Shown: positions 32,776-43,624 of the stretch, piece after piece
Numbering within the stretch: the stretch's first letter is position 1
How the letters are laid out: each line of letters begins with the position of its first letter
Assembly: GCA_963377175.1 (NCBI GenBank)
Contig: CAUJNA010003494.1
Coordinates: forward strand, 1,373,256 to 1,437,255
Reading direction: 5' to 3'
Source of the DNA: Effrenium voratum
Lineage: Eukaryota; Sar; Dinophyceae; Suessiales; Symbiodiniaceae
Length of the DNA: 64,000 bases
Made by a program: the position numbers and the translations under genes
The notes under the pieces: generated by a model
Seen by the model: the letters and a program-made list of their open reading frames with translations, nothing else
The model's database searches: none
Told to the model about the DNA's origin: nothing

Positions 32776-34093
32776 GGCCCAGCCTAGTTTGAGGGAAGGG
32801 TCAGGAACACCGAAATCCAGTGTTGGGAAGGTCCGAATACCTGAAGCTGGCTCCAGACAAGTCAGACAAGCCGGCCTCGCCTGGTTGGGCTGGGCCACAG
32901 GCTAGTCTCAGACACATCAGATAAGCCTGCGCTGGGCCTGAAGCTAGTCTCGGGCAGCTTGGCTGGACCTTGCTTGCGTGGGTTGTTGGTTGAGCTGAAG
33001 CTAGTTTACGGCGGGCTGGGCAGCCGCACTGAGGGGGCTGGGCTATGGCTGGGCTGGGCCTGAGGCCAGTTTCAGACACGTCAGACAGGCCTGGCCAGCA
33101 GGTTGAGCCCAGGCTGGTGAGGCCCAGTCTCGCTAGATAGGCTGAGGCCTGCGAGTCTCAAACCGGGTGGGCTTGGGTGGGGTTGGCTTAGGCGGGTTGC
33201 TGGTTGGGCTGGGCCTGAAGCTAGTCTCAGCCACGAGGCTGCGAAGCCATGGGTGGTGCTGGGCAGCTGGATTATGGTGTTGGTTGCGCCTGGAACTTCG
33301 GCTGGCTGGGCTGAGCTGTGCTTGGGCGGGTCGCTGGATGGGCTGAGGCTGGGTAGCGAGTTGCTGGCTAGGCTGGGCCTGAGGCCAGTCGCAGACACGT
33401 AAGACACGCCAGCAGGCGGGCTGAGGGGACTGGGCCTGAGGCTAGTCTCAGGCTGGCATACCTTGATGCGCTGGGGCCTGGGCTGGGCAGGCTTTGGGCT
33501 GGGCCTGAAGCTAGTCTCAGCCACAAGGCTGCGAAGCCATGGGTGGGTTGCTGGCTGCCGGGCAGCCGGACCAGGCTGCTGGTTGTGCCTGGAACTTGGG
33601 CTGGGCGGGCTGGGCTGAGCTGTGCTTGGGCGGGTTGCTGGATGGGCAAGGCCTGTTTCATACACACTTGGGCCTGAGGCTGGGTGGCGAGTTGGCTGGG
33701 CTGGGCCTGAGGCCTTAGGCTGGCGTACTTTGAGACGGGGCTGGGCCTGCTGGATGACTTGGGGCCAGACGCGAGCAGGAGGTCAAGGCTTGGCCAGCCT
33801 GGGCTGAGTTGCTTGGGCAGCCGGACTGAGGGGCTGGGGCACGTCAGACGGGCTTGGTGGCTGGCACCAGTTTCTTTCAGACACGTGAGACTGTTAGACA
33901 AACCTGACCTTGGGGCCGGCCTAGGGCCTGGGCTGGGCGCTGGGCTGGGCTTGTTGGATGACTTGGTAGGCCTGTTTCAGACAAGCTTGGGCCTGAGGCT
34001 GGGTGGGGCTGACAGGCCTGGCCAGCAGGCGGGTTGCTGGTTGGGCTGGGCCTGAGCCTAGTCTCAGACACGTCAGGCAGGCCTGGCCACCAG
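32776..34093. repeat. Degenerate minisatellite, unit around GCTGGGCCTGAGGCTAGTCT
   Basis: About 1.3 kb of imperfect copies of GGGCTGGGCCTGA(A/G)GC, TAGTCTCAG, ACACGTCAGAC and GGCGGGTTGCTGG. Two longer copies (about 33207-33350 and 33500-33650) share TCTCAGCCAC.AGGCTGCGAAGCCATGGGTGG and GAACTT.GGCTGG in order, giving a higher-order period of about 290 bp. Apparent Pro/Ser/Gln-rich proteins on the minus strand are a by-product. Confidence 0.85.
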
Positions 34094-34389
34094 GAGGTCA
34101 TGCTTCTCAGGACAAAAAAGCAATTTTTTAGTGATTTTCGCAATTGTCAGCACATTTTCGACAAAAATGGACCCATGGAGCTGGACGCCGACGAACCCCG
34201 AAAATTTCAAGGCCCGCCGGACAGGATTTTGGGCCAGCCGACATGGGTTGGGGGGGGGGGGCGGCCCGGCAAAATTTTGGTTGGGGAGGGGGTTGGGGGA
34301 GGGGAAAAGCGAAGATTCTCTTTGGAGAAGAGATCTGAGCGCCCTTGGCCCCTTTGGGGCCGAGGCGAATTTTACACCGATATGGTTTA

Positions 34390-34583
34390 TTAGATCCATT
34401 TGAAACTAAAATTACACTGAATTGTCCTTTTGGCGCTTCAGTTGCAGTATATGTTTCAAACTTAAATCAAGAACATCAACTAAAAAACAGTATAAACAAT
34501 GAAGCAGGAGTTGCATTACGCAAGAAGTTTGTTCAAATATTGAAAAATAGTTACTATGACAACTTGTACGTACATTTTCCGGG
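34390..34583 (+). other. AT-rich island with an open frame unlike its surroundings
   Basis: The text changes abruptly to A/T-rich codon-like sequence. The plus-strand frame reads [20 protein letters not shown] and later NNEAGVALRKKFVQILKNSY, open throughout, with mostly A/T third positions. The GC-rich DNA on both sides differs sharply. It could be a fragment of organellar, viral or otherwise foreign coding DNA, or a chimeric join. I do not recognise the protein. Confidence 0.4.
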
Positions 34584-34981
34584 GTGGGCCAAAAAAAGGC
34601 TTGCTCAAATGCCTCATTCCTTCTTCCAGGGGATGCTGCTTTTCGGCAAACCAATTGCCATATACAGGGGATTGTAGTGTCTCAGAAGATATGGTAATCG
34701 CTTCACCCTTATAATATGTACTGCTTCCCCAAACCACATTCCCAGTTTTTGGCCTTTAGTTACCTTTTTCGGGGCTGGTCGGTTTAGTGGCAAAACCTGC
34801 AAGGCTGGACTTTTTCTGAGCAGCCCACTCAGGAAGTGAGATACTTCACAGGTTCTTGGGACATTCCCTGGATGGACAAAATCCTGCACCGGTTGGTAGT
34901 TTTTTGTTTCTCCAATATTCGTAGGCCTTCATGTGTCCCCACCGGTTGAGGATGCACGTGCTTTTGCCCATGTTGTTGTCG

Positions 34982-35097
34982 GTGGACGAAGTCCACTTCG
35001 CACCACTTGGGATAGATGAAGCCCCTAGATGTATTGGAATAAACATGAATACACCACCAATTCCAACTGGTGCGACATGGATTTTGTTCATCCGCAG
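34982..35097. repeat. Family A element
   Basis: Begins GTGGACGAAGTCCACTTCGC and ends ATTTTGTTCATCCGCAG; 116 bp with GT/AG ends. Another left arm (GGATGGACAAAATCCTGCAC) lies at 34871-34890. Confidence 0.65.
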
Positions 35098-35380
35098 TAC
35101 GTTAAAGAGCTTCAATGGGGAGCCTCAAAAGTCTTGGCGTAGCAAACATGGGTGCGACTCAAAATAGGTGACCGCAACAACTGCTAGTTTCATTTGTTGT
35201 TGCTTGGACCGCTGCAAGACTTGGCTGTTCCCGGCCGTCCCCTTGTTTGTCAGTTTGTTTTTGTTTAGTGGTTGGGTGTCCATTCAACCCACTAAACATA
35301 AGTCACTTTTAACTTTTACCAGGGGGTCAGAAAACGGAGATGCCAAGGCGTATCTTCAAAGAAAATTTCCCGGTGCGCAG

Positions 35381-35448
35381 GCTCTCACGAAGCTGCTGAG
35401 CTTCCTCTACAGCCGGGACATCACGGTGCAGATCCTGAAGCTCTTCAG
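35381..35448 (+). CDS. LRR protein, exon 2
   Basis: Acceptor CCCGGTGCGCAG, donor CTCTTCAG|GTCCGC. It reads ALTKLLSFLYSRDITVQILK, then LF and the first two bases of Arg. The helical part and the following strand of a leucine-rich repeat are clear. The split codon AG|G is completed by exon 36873, which begins G AAC AAC ATC, giving LKLFRNNIRDAG across the junction. Confidence 0.8.
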
Positions 35449-36872
35449 GTCCGCTGGCCGAAATCCGCTGCTCGAAATCCGCTTTGCGACCATGGCAAGC
35501 CATTGGTTGTTGGTGTTTGCAGGGGAGTCATCAGTCGAGGGTTCCTTAGGTGGTGCAGGAGTTTGTCTATCCACAGTGTGGCTGTGGAATTTTGACAGGC
35601 TGGAGATGAATTCCCGCCTGAATGATGTCCACCAACGGGTCCCCTGTAACATATCACACCCATATTTCATCTGAAACGAAGCCAGATGGGGGGCTCGTCT
35701 TTTTTGGACCCCGAACAGGGGTGGTTGTCCTGTTGGGGTCCCTTGCATCCTGTCGCCAAATGTTGAGAGGTTCATATCTCATCTGAATAGAACCCCATAT
35801 GCGCCATGGTCAAAGACCCGTTTGTTTGGGGTTACGAGGCTGGTTGTGGGGATTCTGAACAACCATCAGAATGATATGACCACAGGCCATATAGAGAGTT
35901 TTGACCATAGCTCATATGGATGGCTCGTCTTTTTTCGGTGGTACCCCTGTTAAAATGGTGGTCTTGAACAGGAAACTAAAAGGAAAGCCACAAATTGTAG
36001 TGGGGCATTATTGCGAAGATATGAAAAAGCACTGAAGCAGACATACTCTCAGGCGTGTCCCAAGAGTGCAATGCGAGTTCAGGGTGCTATTGGTTCACGG
36101 AGTTCTGCAATTCACAACGACTATCGCGTTTCGCTGCGCCCTTCATTGGTGCCCGAGCCAAGATAAAATGGGGGCTCCCAAACTGTCGTATATTTTAGGG
36201 TGCACGAAGTATGAAACATAACCATAAAATATGATTCTGTGTGCACCAGATGTGGGCCAAGATATGGACGTGAATTTTAGTTGGAACATGTTGGGAGGAT
36301 ATCATGTCCCTTGGCATCTGTTTTGGAGGGGCTCCCAATTGAACCTCATAGCCAAGTGAGGAACTGACGAACTGCTTGTTAGTTTGGTGCGGAGGTGCGG
36401 GCCTCTAGTCGGTTCATTTGAGGTTCGGGACATGGGGAAATTCACTACATATCAACCGCGAAAGGGGACCGGACCCTCTCTCGCATGTTAGGCAGGCTTG
36501 AAACAAAAGAAGTCCCCGTATTACCACAGGGGCTCCGATATAGGCCTCTCTTTTTTAGGGAAACCCGTTTGGTTGGCTTTAAGTTCCCAAAGCGCCATGT
36601 GGCAAGCGAGCCACACAACCCTTTTTTTCCCGCGTCCTCTTGGGGAACGAAGACTGCGATTTGTGTGTCATGTGCGTTTCGGGGGTGAAGGGCTTGGTCA
36701 CTCACCAACACATCGCTTGGCACAAAGACAACCTAGTGTTTATTCATTGGGTGAGTGATCACCAATGAGTTGGTTTGTTTCTTTTGCTTGGAGTGAAGGC
36801 CCTCGTTTCGGAGGGCTGAAAACTCAGGACTTCTTGGCGCATGTCCCCATCCCCATCTCATCCCTCGCGCAG
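35449..36872 (+). other. Intron of the LRR gene
   Basis: 1.4 kb. A family A right end lies near 35550-35577 and a family B-like copy near 35930-35990. Otherwise unremarkable. Confidence 0.6.
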
Positions 36873-36979
36873 GAACAACATCCGGGACGCGGGCGCCTGG
36901 GCGGTGGGCCAGTTCATGGCCCACAGCTCGCAGGCGGTGCACGAGGTGCACCTGAGCCACAACGGCATCTCCGAGCAAG
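36873..36979 (+). CDS. LRR protein, exon 3
   Basis: Acceptor CCCTCGCGCAG. It reads NNIRDAGAWAVGQFMAHSSQ, then AVHEVHLSHNGISEQ plus one base. GC3 is close to 100%. This is the most recognisable repeat: VHEVHLSHNGIS is a canonical LRR strand and turn. The end uses a GC donor (CAAG|GCGCGC). The next exon supplies GC, giving GISEQGACALLELI. Confidence 0.85.
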
Positions 36980-38463
36980 GCGCGCGCCTTGAAGCGCGGC
37001 ACGCGGCGCTTTGAGTGATCCGCGCGTTGATCGATCCGCGCGCCAGGTGGTTTTGTTGGCGTTGTTGTTGTTTTTGTTTTTGTTGTTTTTTTTGTGTTTT
37101 TTTTGGGGGGCGGGAAGTCAGACAACAAGGGGGACGGATCCGAGGTTACACTTGTCTCAGAGCAGCAACTCGGGGTTACAAAAAGGAACGAGGCCCAAAC
37201 CTTCAAAGAAACCGCCATCACCCCTTGAAGCAGACTGAGTACCCCAGAGAAGGTTGGGAGTGGCGTTTGAGGGACGGTAAGAGCAGTTTAGTGCAGAACA
37301 CACTTGGAGGCAGCCGAGTTGATCAGCTGCATTTTGAGAATGGTCATGGGCCCTTTGGATTTTGGAGGGTTTTCCTGTGTTGAGACAAGCCTGATGTTCC
37401 GCTTTGACACACGCCATTATTGAGTCTGTGTTGGGCCGACATGTCGACCCTTCAAAAGCTTCAAGCGAAAAACACGCGTTTGGGGAGTCGTAGTTGGAGG
37501 CGCCTATTCGGCTTGGTCCAAACAATAACGCCTTAAACTCCGGGTCGCAGCATTACTTTGTTTCCCACCATGCCTTTGAAAGGTACAAAGGGGCGATCGG
37601 GTACTTAGTTAGCGGTTAGGCAGCCTGGTGTACTAACCCACAAAAGCCATGGTTATCAGTCTGAGTCTTATCAGTCTCCTAAGTGGGTTGCAACCAGGGC
37701 TCGCGCTGTGAATCCCCGAATTCTCAGACACCCTTCAGTGCATTTGTCGTTTTTGTTGAAGGGGGACCCGTTAAAAAGTCAACTACCCAAAAGCAAGCAG
37801 AGCGCCGTTGCTTTTTTTACACATGGCCACTGGGGGTCTGGGGGTCTGGGTCTGGCCACCGTTGAAATCCCGCCTGGCAGGCCACCCCCCCCACCCCGCC
37901 CCACACTGCTGGTTCCGTGCCGAAGGCCCACAATGACCGCGCCACAAAGGGCGGAACGTACGGTCCCTTTGTCTGATTTTTCTTTCGGGACCTTGTTCTA
38001 CACAACCGGTTATTGGTGTGTCTTTGTGAAAACCAGAGGTGGCGCAACAATCGACATGTCCCCAACTGAAAACAGAAGCCCAGAGCCACTTGAGGCATCC
38101 CTTTAGACCCATCGAAAGGGTGGACATGTTGGAGGGTATTCTTTGTTTGGTTGGTTTACAGGTTGCTTTTTGACGTGCTTATTGAGCCCTTGTTGGGCCC
38201 GACATTTCGACCCTTCTCATGGGTCTAAAGGGCCTCAAGGGGCTCAAGGGGCTTCTCTTGATGCTCTCAGTCGGGGACATGTCGATTGTTATTTGCACCA
38301 CCTTTGGTTGTCAAAGTCGGGCTTTCCTTGAAAGTCAGCCTGGTTTCCTTCCCTTTAGAAAGTCAATGATTAAACAAGTAAAAACATCCAAACAAAACGG
38401 CACAAGTCCCTTTGTGCAACCAATCAACTGGGCAACCGTTTCGTTCTGCGGCCGATTCTCCAG
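36980..38463 (+). other. Intron of the LRR gene with a 6 bp direct repeat at its ends
   Basis: 1.5 kb. Both splice junctions lie in the hexamer AGGCGC (36978-36983 and 38462-38467). A T/TTG-rich tract occupies about 37045-37115. A 200 bp stretch at 37840-37960 is GC-rich without a clear frame. Confidence 0.55.
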
Positions 38464-38489
38464 GCGCTTGCGCTCTCCTGGAGCTGATT
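38464..38489 (+). CDS. LRR protein, 26 nt microexon 4
   Basis: Acceptor GATTCTCCAG, GC donor CTGATT|GCCTGG. It contributes ACALLELI, the expected helix of the repeat begun in exon 3. The frame continues open beyond the donor for about 40 codons, so a longer alternative exon is possible. The join to exon 39055 restores ALLELIAWSGKYPYD, which suits the family better. Confidence 0.6.
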
Positions 38490-38552
38490 GCCTGGCCCCC
38501 AGGCCGTAGGAAGATCGAGGGGAAGCCGTGGCTCAAGGGCAGAATTGGAACC

Positions 38553-38677
38553 TGGATGGTTGCGAAATCCAGTTCGCGCCACCTAAGCAACCCCGGAAGG
38601 TTGAGTCCCCTGTAAATACCAACCAACAAGGGTTTCCCATGGTGTCTTAGGTGGTGCATGGTTTCGTCCATCCACAG
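38553..38677. repeat. Family A element inside an LRR intron
   Basis: Left arm GGATGGTTGCGAAATCCAGT (degenerate); right arm GGTGGTGCATGGTTTCGTCC, then ATCCACAG. Middle TGTAAATACCAACCAACAAG matches other copies. Confidence 0.65.
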
Positions 38678-39054
38678 CATGTTTTTTGGGGAAGCCAAAA
38701 CGAAAATCACCACTTTGGGGGGCGCCCAGGCTTTAGAAACCCCCACCCAGGGGGTTACAAGTGGGTCCATTTGCGCGGACAGGGGATGTTGAATGTAAAC
38801 GACCCTGAAGCTGAGAAAGGGTTTGGAAGGGACCCCTTTATGTTTGTAGCATTCTCCCACGCTCCTGCATGTATGACAAAACTCCAACCAAAACATATAT
38901 ATATATATATACTTCTGCGTAAATGGTAGGAAGGGTCATCAAACATGTTATTTGATTTCAGGCAAGCGTCGTAATTCCATTGACCCCTGCCTGCCGAAGC
39001 GTTTTCCCAACGCGTTTTGGTTTCCATTTCCCGCCCATCTATTCGGAGACCTAG

Positions 39055-39182
39055 GCCTGGAGCGGGAAGTACCCCTACGACGCCCAGAACTCGGGGTGCC
39101 GGGACGGGCGTGGCTTCAGCCCCATCTGGCTGCGCCTGGAGCACAACTGCATCGACTGGCGGGTCATCGATCATAGGCCAGG
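39055..39182 (+). CDS. LRR protein, exon 5
   Basis: Acceptor GGAGACCTAG. It reads AWSGKYPYDAQNSGCRDGRG, then FSPIWLRLEHNCIDWRVID. SPIWLRLEHNCID is again an LRR strand with Asn turn. The loop between the last two repeats is long, as I know from dinoflagellate relatives. The end is either a GC donor (GG|GCCCAG, 39182), which keeps phase with 39744, or GT at 39163. It begins GCCTGG, the same hexamer that starts the preceding intron. Confidence 0.8.
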
Positions 39183-39743
39183 GCCCAGCGCACCGCGTGT
39201 GCTGTTGGTGCGCCTGGGCGGGCATCCCACTGGGAAAGCGAATTTATGGCTTGTTTGGTGTTGCTAGCTGCCCGGAGGGCCCGAAAAAGGTGGAAAAAGG
39301 GAACCGGCTTCTTCCGTTTTGGAGTTGACCTCTCTCTTTCTTTTTTTGAGGATGGGAAGATTCCCTCAAGAAAGAGGGAGGAAGGGTTGAATCCACTGAA
39401 CAACTGGGGATCGAAGAGGGTGATCGATATGTACGTATATAAGTGAAAGGCCGTTGCAGTAGTTGACGGCCAATTTCGGTTTTGACGAGCACCCCGTTGA
39501 TTAGATCACATTGCCTGCTCCCCGGCAATCCATGTTTGGACCGGCCTCCCTGTGGGAGTGTCGCTTTGGGCAACCCAGGTTGTAAGTCATACAAGCTAGG
39601 CCTCCAGTAGTGCCCTTTTCCCCGTTTCTGGGGAAGGGTTCCCATACTAAAATAGACTACAGAAAAAGGGTTAATTATTCTAGCCTCTGTACTGCAGGCC
39701 CCAATCCACGCCAAAGACCCCCCCGGCAGACTCACACTTGCAG

Positions 39744-39804
39744 GCTGCACCGCCCAGATCTGACGTGGTGCACCGCCGAGCCCCTCCGCCCAGCGTCGAC
39801 GAGG
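39744..39804 (+). CDS. LRR protein, exon 6 (after the repeats)
   Basis: Acceptor CACACTTGCAG, donor ACGAGG|GTGATG. The GC3-rich frame reads LHRPDLTWCTAEPLRPASTR and follows in phase from a 39182 end. An alternative frame is Pro-rich (AAPPRSDVVHRRAPPPSVDE). The join to 41639 needs either an unseen exon or a GA donor at 39801. Confidence 0.55.
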
Positions 39805-41638
39805 GTGATGGGATTTCCGCTTTGGTTTCATTTCCAACCGTTGCTATGGGCTGGCAACCAGCCCTTGTTTTTTTTGGTAGCCCCTGCTAAGACTGAACAG
39901 AGCCCAAAACCAAATCATGCCAACAGCAGTGCTGCACATACGCGGTGGTTTTCCTCCGCGATTTCACACTGCTGAAACTGACCCTGGCTTGTTCTCCAAA
40001 TGGGCGGAGACACCCCAAATTGAGTGGTTCCCTCTTGGTGTCCCTTCAAATCAAAATGTTTCACTTCCCGAGTTTCTGGACTTGCTGTTTCTTTTTGGGA
40101 AGACCAGTTGAGTGCCTTTTTTGGCCAATCCACTCCATCGGAAGTGTTGATGTTTGAAGTGGCGACATTGGGCTGGCGAATTTGTTTGGAGTAATCCTCA
40201 AGGTTACCCTCAGGAGAAAGACAGACCGTGTCATTCCAAAGGCTGAGTTGTATCCTTCAAGTCTCGCCCCGAAAATGGGTGCCTCAATGAGAGGCAATGG
40301 GCCAAATAGTAAATTGTGAATATGTATGTGTATATATATATATATTTACATGTACATATAGCTATGCTATATTGATGCATACATAAAGCCGTGCCGCAAG
40401 TACATTTGTGCAACTTCAAGGGTGATCCGCGTGCTTCCAGATTCCTGCATTCAAATCTCCGCACAGGGACACGCAGTTGCGAGCTCGAGGTTAAGCCGAA
40501 CTGGTCATTCCCATCCAGGGCGAACCAACCAAGATCCGTTTTAGGTGAACCCAAGCTGCTCAACTGAAACGGAGATTCTTCAACTGCCGCTTTACTGTTG
40601 GTGGCAAGTGTTCAGGTGTTTTTTTGTTTCGGCTCTGTTCATTTTGGGTAGGGGGCTGCAGAAAACCAAGTGAAAGTTTTACCACACCAAGGGTTGGAAA
40701 GCTGGTCAACCCCAAACCTGAGCTCAAACTCGCTATGGGATCCAAACCGTTCTAGAGTGGACCACCGGTGTGCGGGCCACTTTACGTGTTAACAAACATG
40801 GCCCGAGTTCTGGGGTTTCCAGGAGTTTCCGGCATCCCTTCCGGGTTTCCGGTGTCGGATTTCAAGATCACACATGGCGAAGTGGTTGCCGAGTTCAGGG
40901 ACTTAGTAATGTTTCTTTTCGTCGGAAAGGGGCACCTCTTACGGAATTCGCAGCTTGGTTGTTTCTACTTTGAACATATACTGTGGATGGACGCAATCCT
41001 GCACTGCCTAAGAAACGCTGGAAAGATCGTCCCCTGAAAGTATCAGCCAACAATGGTGTCCCATGGTTTCAAAGAGGTGAGAAATGGGCTTCGTCCATCC
41101 ACATAGGTTGACTAATCTCCTGAAAGAGCTTCGCTTAAGGGTCAAGAGAATGGGCACTGACAAAGGCTCCTTGTGTGGGAAGATTTGTTTATTTCTCTGA
41201 CAGGGAAGCGCGAACCGGGCCCCTGTACTTGAAAGATTATATGGGTCTGTTGTTTTTGTGAGTACCCATTTTTGGTGGGCTTAAAGGGGAAGCCAAAAAG
41301 ACAACCACCATTCTTATTATTATCTCTTTTGTTGGGGGGGTCCCCTGGCTCCATACTTTTTGGCAAGATTACTTGAGTGGCGAACAGACCAGTCCACGCA
41401 AGAAGTGAGATAAATCACAGTTCTTGGCACATACTGTGGATGGACACATTTGTGTTTTTTCTAGTATTTACGTGGTTTCATCCATCCCAACTTGTGCAGG
41501 ATTCGCAGTTTTTGGCACATAAGTCAAACTTTGCAGGGGAACCCGGTTGGTGGACACAAATTTGCACCTGAATGATGTCCACCCAATGGCCCATCTAAAA
41601 TTCAATACGGCAAACGTTTCGAGGCATCCTGACGCAAG
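39805..41638 (+). other. Intron with a family A copy
   Basis: 1.8 kb, containing a TA tract (about 40325-40350), a family E fragment (40090-40140), family A at 40983-41106, a family B-like copy (41239-41345) and a family A left arm near 41430. Confidence 0.5.
40983..41106. repeat. Family A element
   Basis: Begins GTGGATGGACGCAATCCTGC and ends GGGCTTCGTCCATCCACATAG; the middle CAATGGTGTCCCATGGTTTC is shared with other copies. Confidence 0.7.
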
Positions 41639-41701
41639 GTCCCGTGATGGGTGGCTGATGGCGAGCTCGGCGCCCACGGTGTGTTTGCATGCGTCCTACA
41701 G
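41639..41701 (+). CDS. LRR protein, exon 7
   Basis: Acceptor CTGACGCAAG, GC donor TACAG|GCGGGT. It reads SRDGWLMASSAPTVCLHASY plus AG. With exon 42636 it gives VCLHASYRNQHDKLTWEEG, a good continuous reading with Arg split AG|G. Confidence 0.55.
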
Positions 41702-42635
41702 GCGGGTTTATGTGCCGTTGTCAAAGCAGTCTTTGGGGTTGGGGCTTAATGTTGACCCCGGAGTAGTAGACCGCTATTCAGGGGCTGTTCCTTCTCCCAC
41801 TAAAGCCAGGGACATCCGGCCCCATGTTACAAAGCAGAGGTGTGTTCATCATGGGTTGACAGTAATGCTCATAGATTGGTTGGAATTTTGACCTTGAGGT
41901 AGGCCGGGCTGGGCCCCTTTTTCTTGGCCCGGTGCTTTCCACTTGCCGCTATAACCGGCAACCAGGGCGGCTTGCCGCCGTATATGACGTAAATCCTAGA
42001 GGTGATGCACCCCTTAGGGAATTTAGATCAACCCTCGATAGGGAGACAGCAATTGAATTCATTCCTATCAACGGAGCCACGACCATGACACACCACCGGC
42101 CGAGATGTTATACCCCGATTGTTGTTGTTTTGTTTTCCTGCGCGGCACCCCCTACCCTTTTCCACCAAGCATGGAGTGGACAAGTGGGCTAGCAACATGG
42201 CTGTGAATGGGATTGCCGTTGGTGAAGCTTACAGCTTACTTAGTAGTCAAATATGGTTTCCACCAACCCCACATCACCCCCAAAAGAAAGTTTGATATCC
42301 TCACTGTTGTTGGCAAGTGTTTGCGGTGTTTTGGTTCTGATCAGTTTTAGTAGGGGTGGCAACAAACAAAGTGTTATACTACCACGCCAAGGGTTGCAAA
42401 GAGATATACCCACGTTGTGACTTCGTGGTTGTATACCCCAGGTTTCCTTTAGTGGTTTGGTCACCTGACCACTTGCTGGCTGCTCTTGCAAAGGCAAAAG
42501 TGTGTGGCTGGAAACCATGTTGGGATCTAGGGGTTGTAAAGAGATACACCCTCGTGTTTATACAACAGGTTTCCCTTTGGCTAGTGGTTTTGGGCTAGAA
42601 CCTATTGGGAGCCGCACAGACAAATCGGGGGTCAG

Positions 42636-42687
42636 GAACCAGCACGACAAGCTGACCTGGGAGGAGGGCGAGTGGGCGGAGCCACCT
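42636..42687 (+). CDS. LRR protein, exon 8
   Basis: Acceptor CGGGGGTCAG, GC donor CCACCT|GCTGCT. It reads NQHDKLTWEEGEWAEPP with GC3 near 100% up to the last two codons. Acidic. Ends in phase 0. Confidence 0.6.
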
Positions 42688-43528
42688 GCTGCTTGGCTTC
42701 TGGCGTCTCTCGTACCAGGGCGGAGGGAGGTTGTGACCCAACTCCCCTCCCACTCTTTTCACATGGAACCTGACCGTCGGGGGGGGGGGTTGGAAGACCA
42801 TTTTCCTTTCAACGGGACCCCTTGTCGATTCCATGTGAATTGGTGGGAGGGTACTCGCAACTAAGGGTCTCCTCCAACATATATTCGATAGGGCAGACTA
42901 AGTATGGACAATCACAAACAACTAGTACGTGTGTATCCTAGATTTGGGCCAAGAAAAGGGGGGGTGCACCCCAACTCGTCAAGGGGTACAGAGAACGTCA
43001 CTTCCTCTTTTCACAGTGTGAAAGTGCTGTTTTGTTCTTTAACGGGGCCCCGGGGCCATGAACAAGTCCCAACCAGCCTTTAAGGATTAGCCAACCTATA
43101 GGTGGGTTGCAACCGACCGGATACCAACAACTTACTAGCTTTGCCGAACATCCAAGATGTAACGTCCATTTCAGAGAAATCAAAAGGACCATCCGGGGTC
43201 CCTTGAAGTGGCCAGTTGCAATTTCAGTTTGGTTCTCTCTGAAATTACTTGTGAGTTGGGGGTGTCACTTCCTCCCTTCACCCCCCACCCCCAGATTCAA
43301 AGCCCCCTGCCCCACTTTGGGGGTCAAAGCCACCCCCCCTTTCCTCCAGAACTACACTTATCACTACAAGAGCAAACCTCCTCTTTCACCCCCCCCAAAC
43401 CCCCCAAGTACAGTAGGTGCGGGCTTGCTTCACGATCTCGTGCTCCAACTTTTCAACTTCGCACTTGTCGCATTCTTCGGCGCCCCAAGCCCCCCTCCCA
43501 GCCCACCACCCCCTCGCTCCAACCGAAG

Positions 43529-43624
43529 GCCCCCGGCGGAGCTGGCTCCGGGCAGCTTCTGCTGGCGGCGCTCAAGGGCAACACCCAGGCCCAGGACCCG
43601 ACGCCTGGGGCCAGCGCCAAAGGG
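43529..43624 (+). CDS. LRR protein, exon 9, Gly/Ala-rich
   Basis: Acceptor CCAACCGAAG, donor AAAGGG|GTGCAC. It reads APGGAGSGQLLLAALKGNTQ, then AQDPTPGASAKG, GC3 about 88%. Phase 0 at both ends. A family B-like element (GGACGTGTCTC) starts 8 bp after the donor. Confidence 0.6.

Larger units (their letters stand above)
31144..35380 (+). other. First intron of the LRR gene (4.2 kb)
   Basis: It holds two family C elements (31194-31321 and about 31435-31555), an ORF of 118 codons at 32363-32716, the minisatellite at 32776-34093, the AT-rich island at 34390-34583, a family E-like end near 34740-34840 and a family A element at 34982-35097. No further LRR exon was recognised in it. Confidence 0.55.

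Noticed and set aside
32801..33901. Minus-strand Pro/Ser/Gln-rich ORFs up to 194 codons
   Set aside because: They are translations of the minisatellite; every frame is open because the repeat lacks stops.
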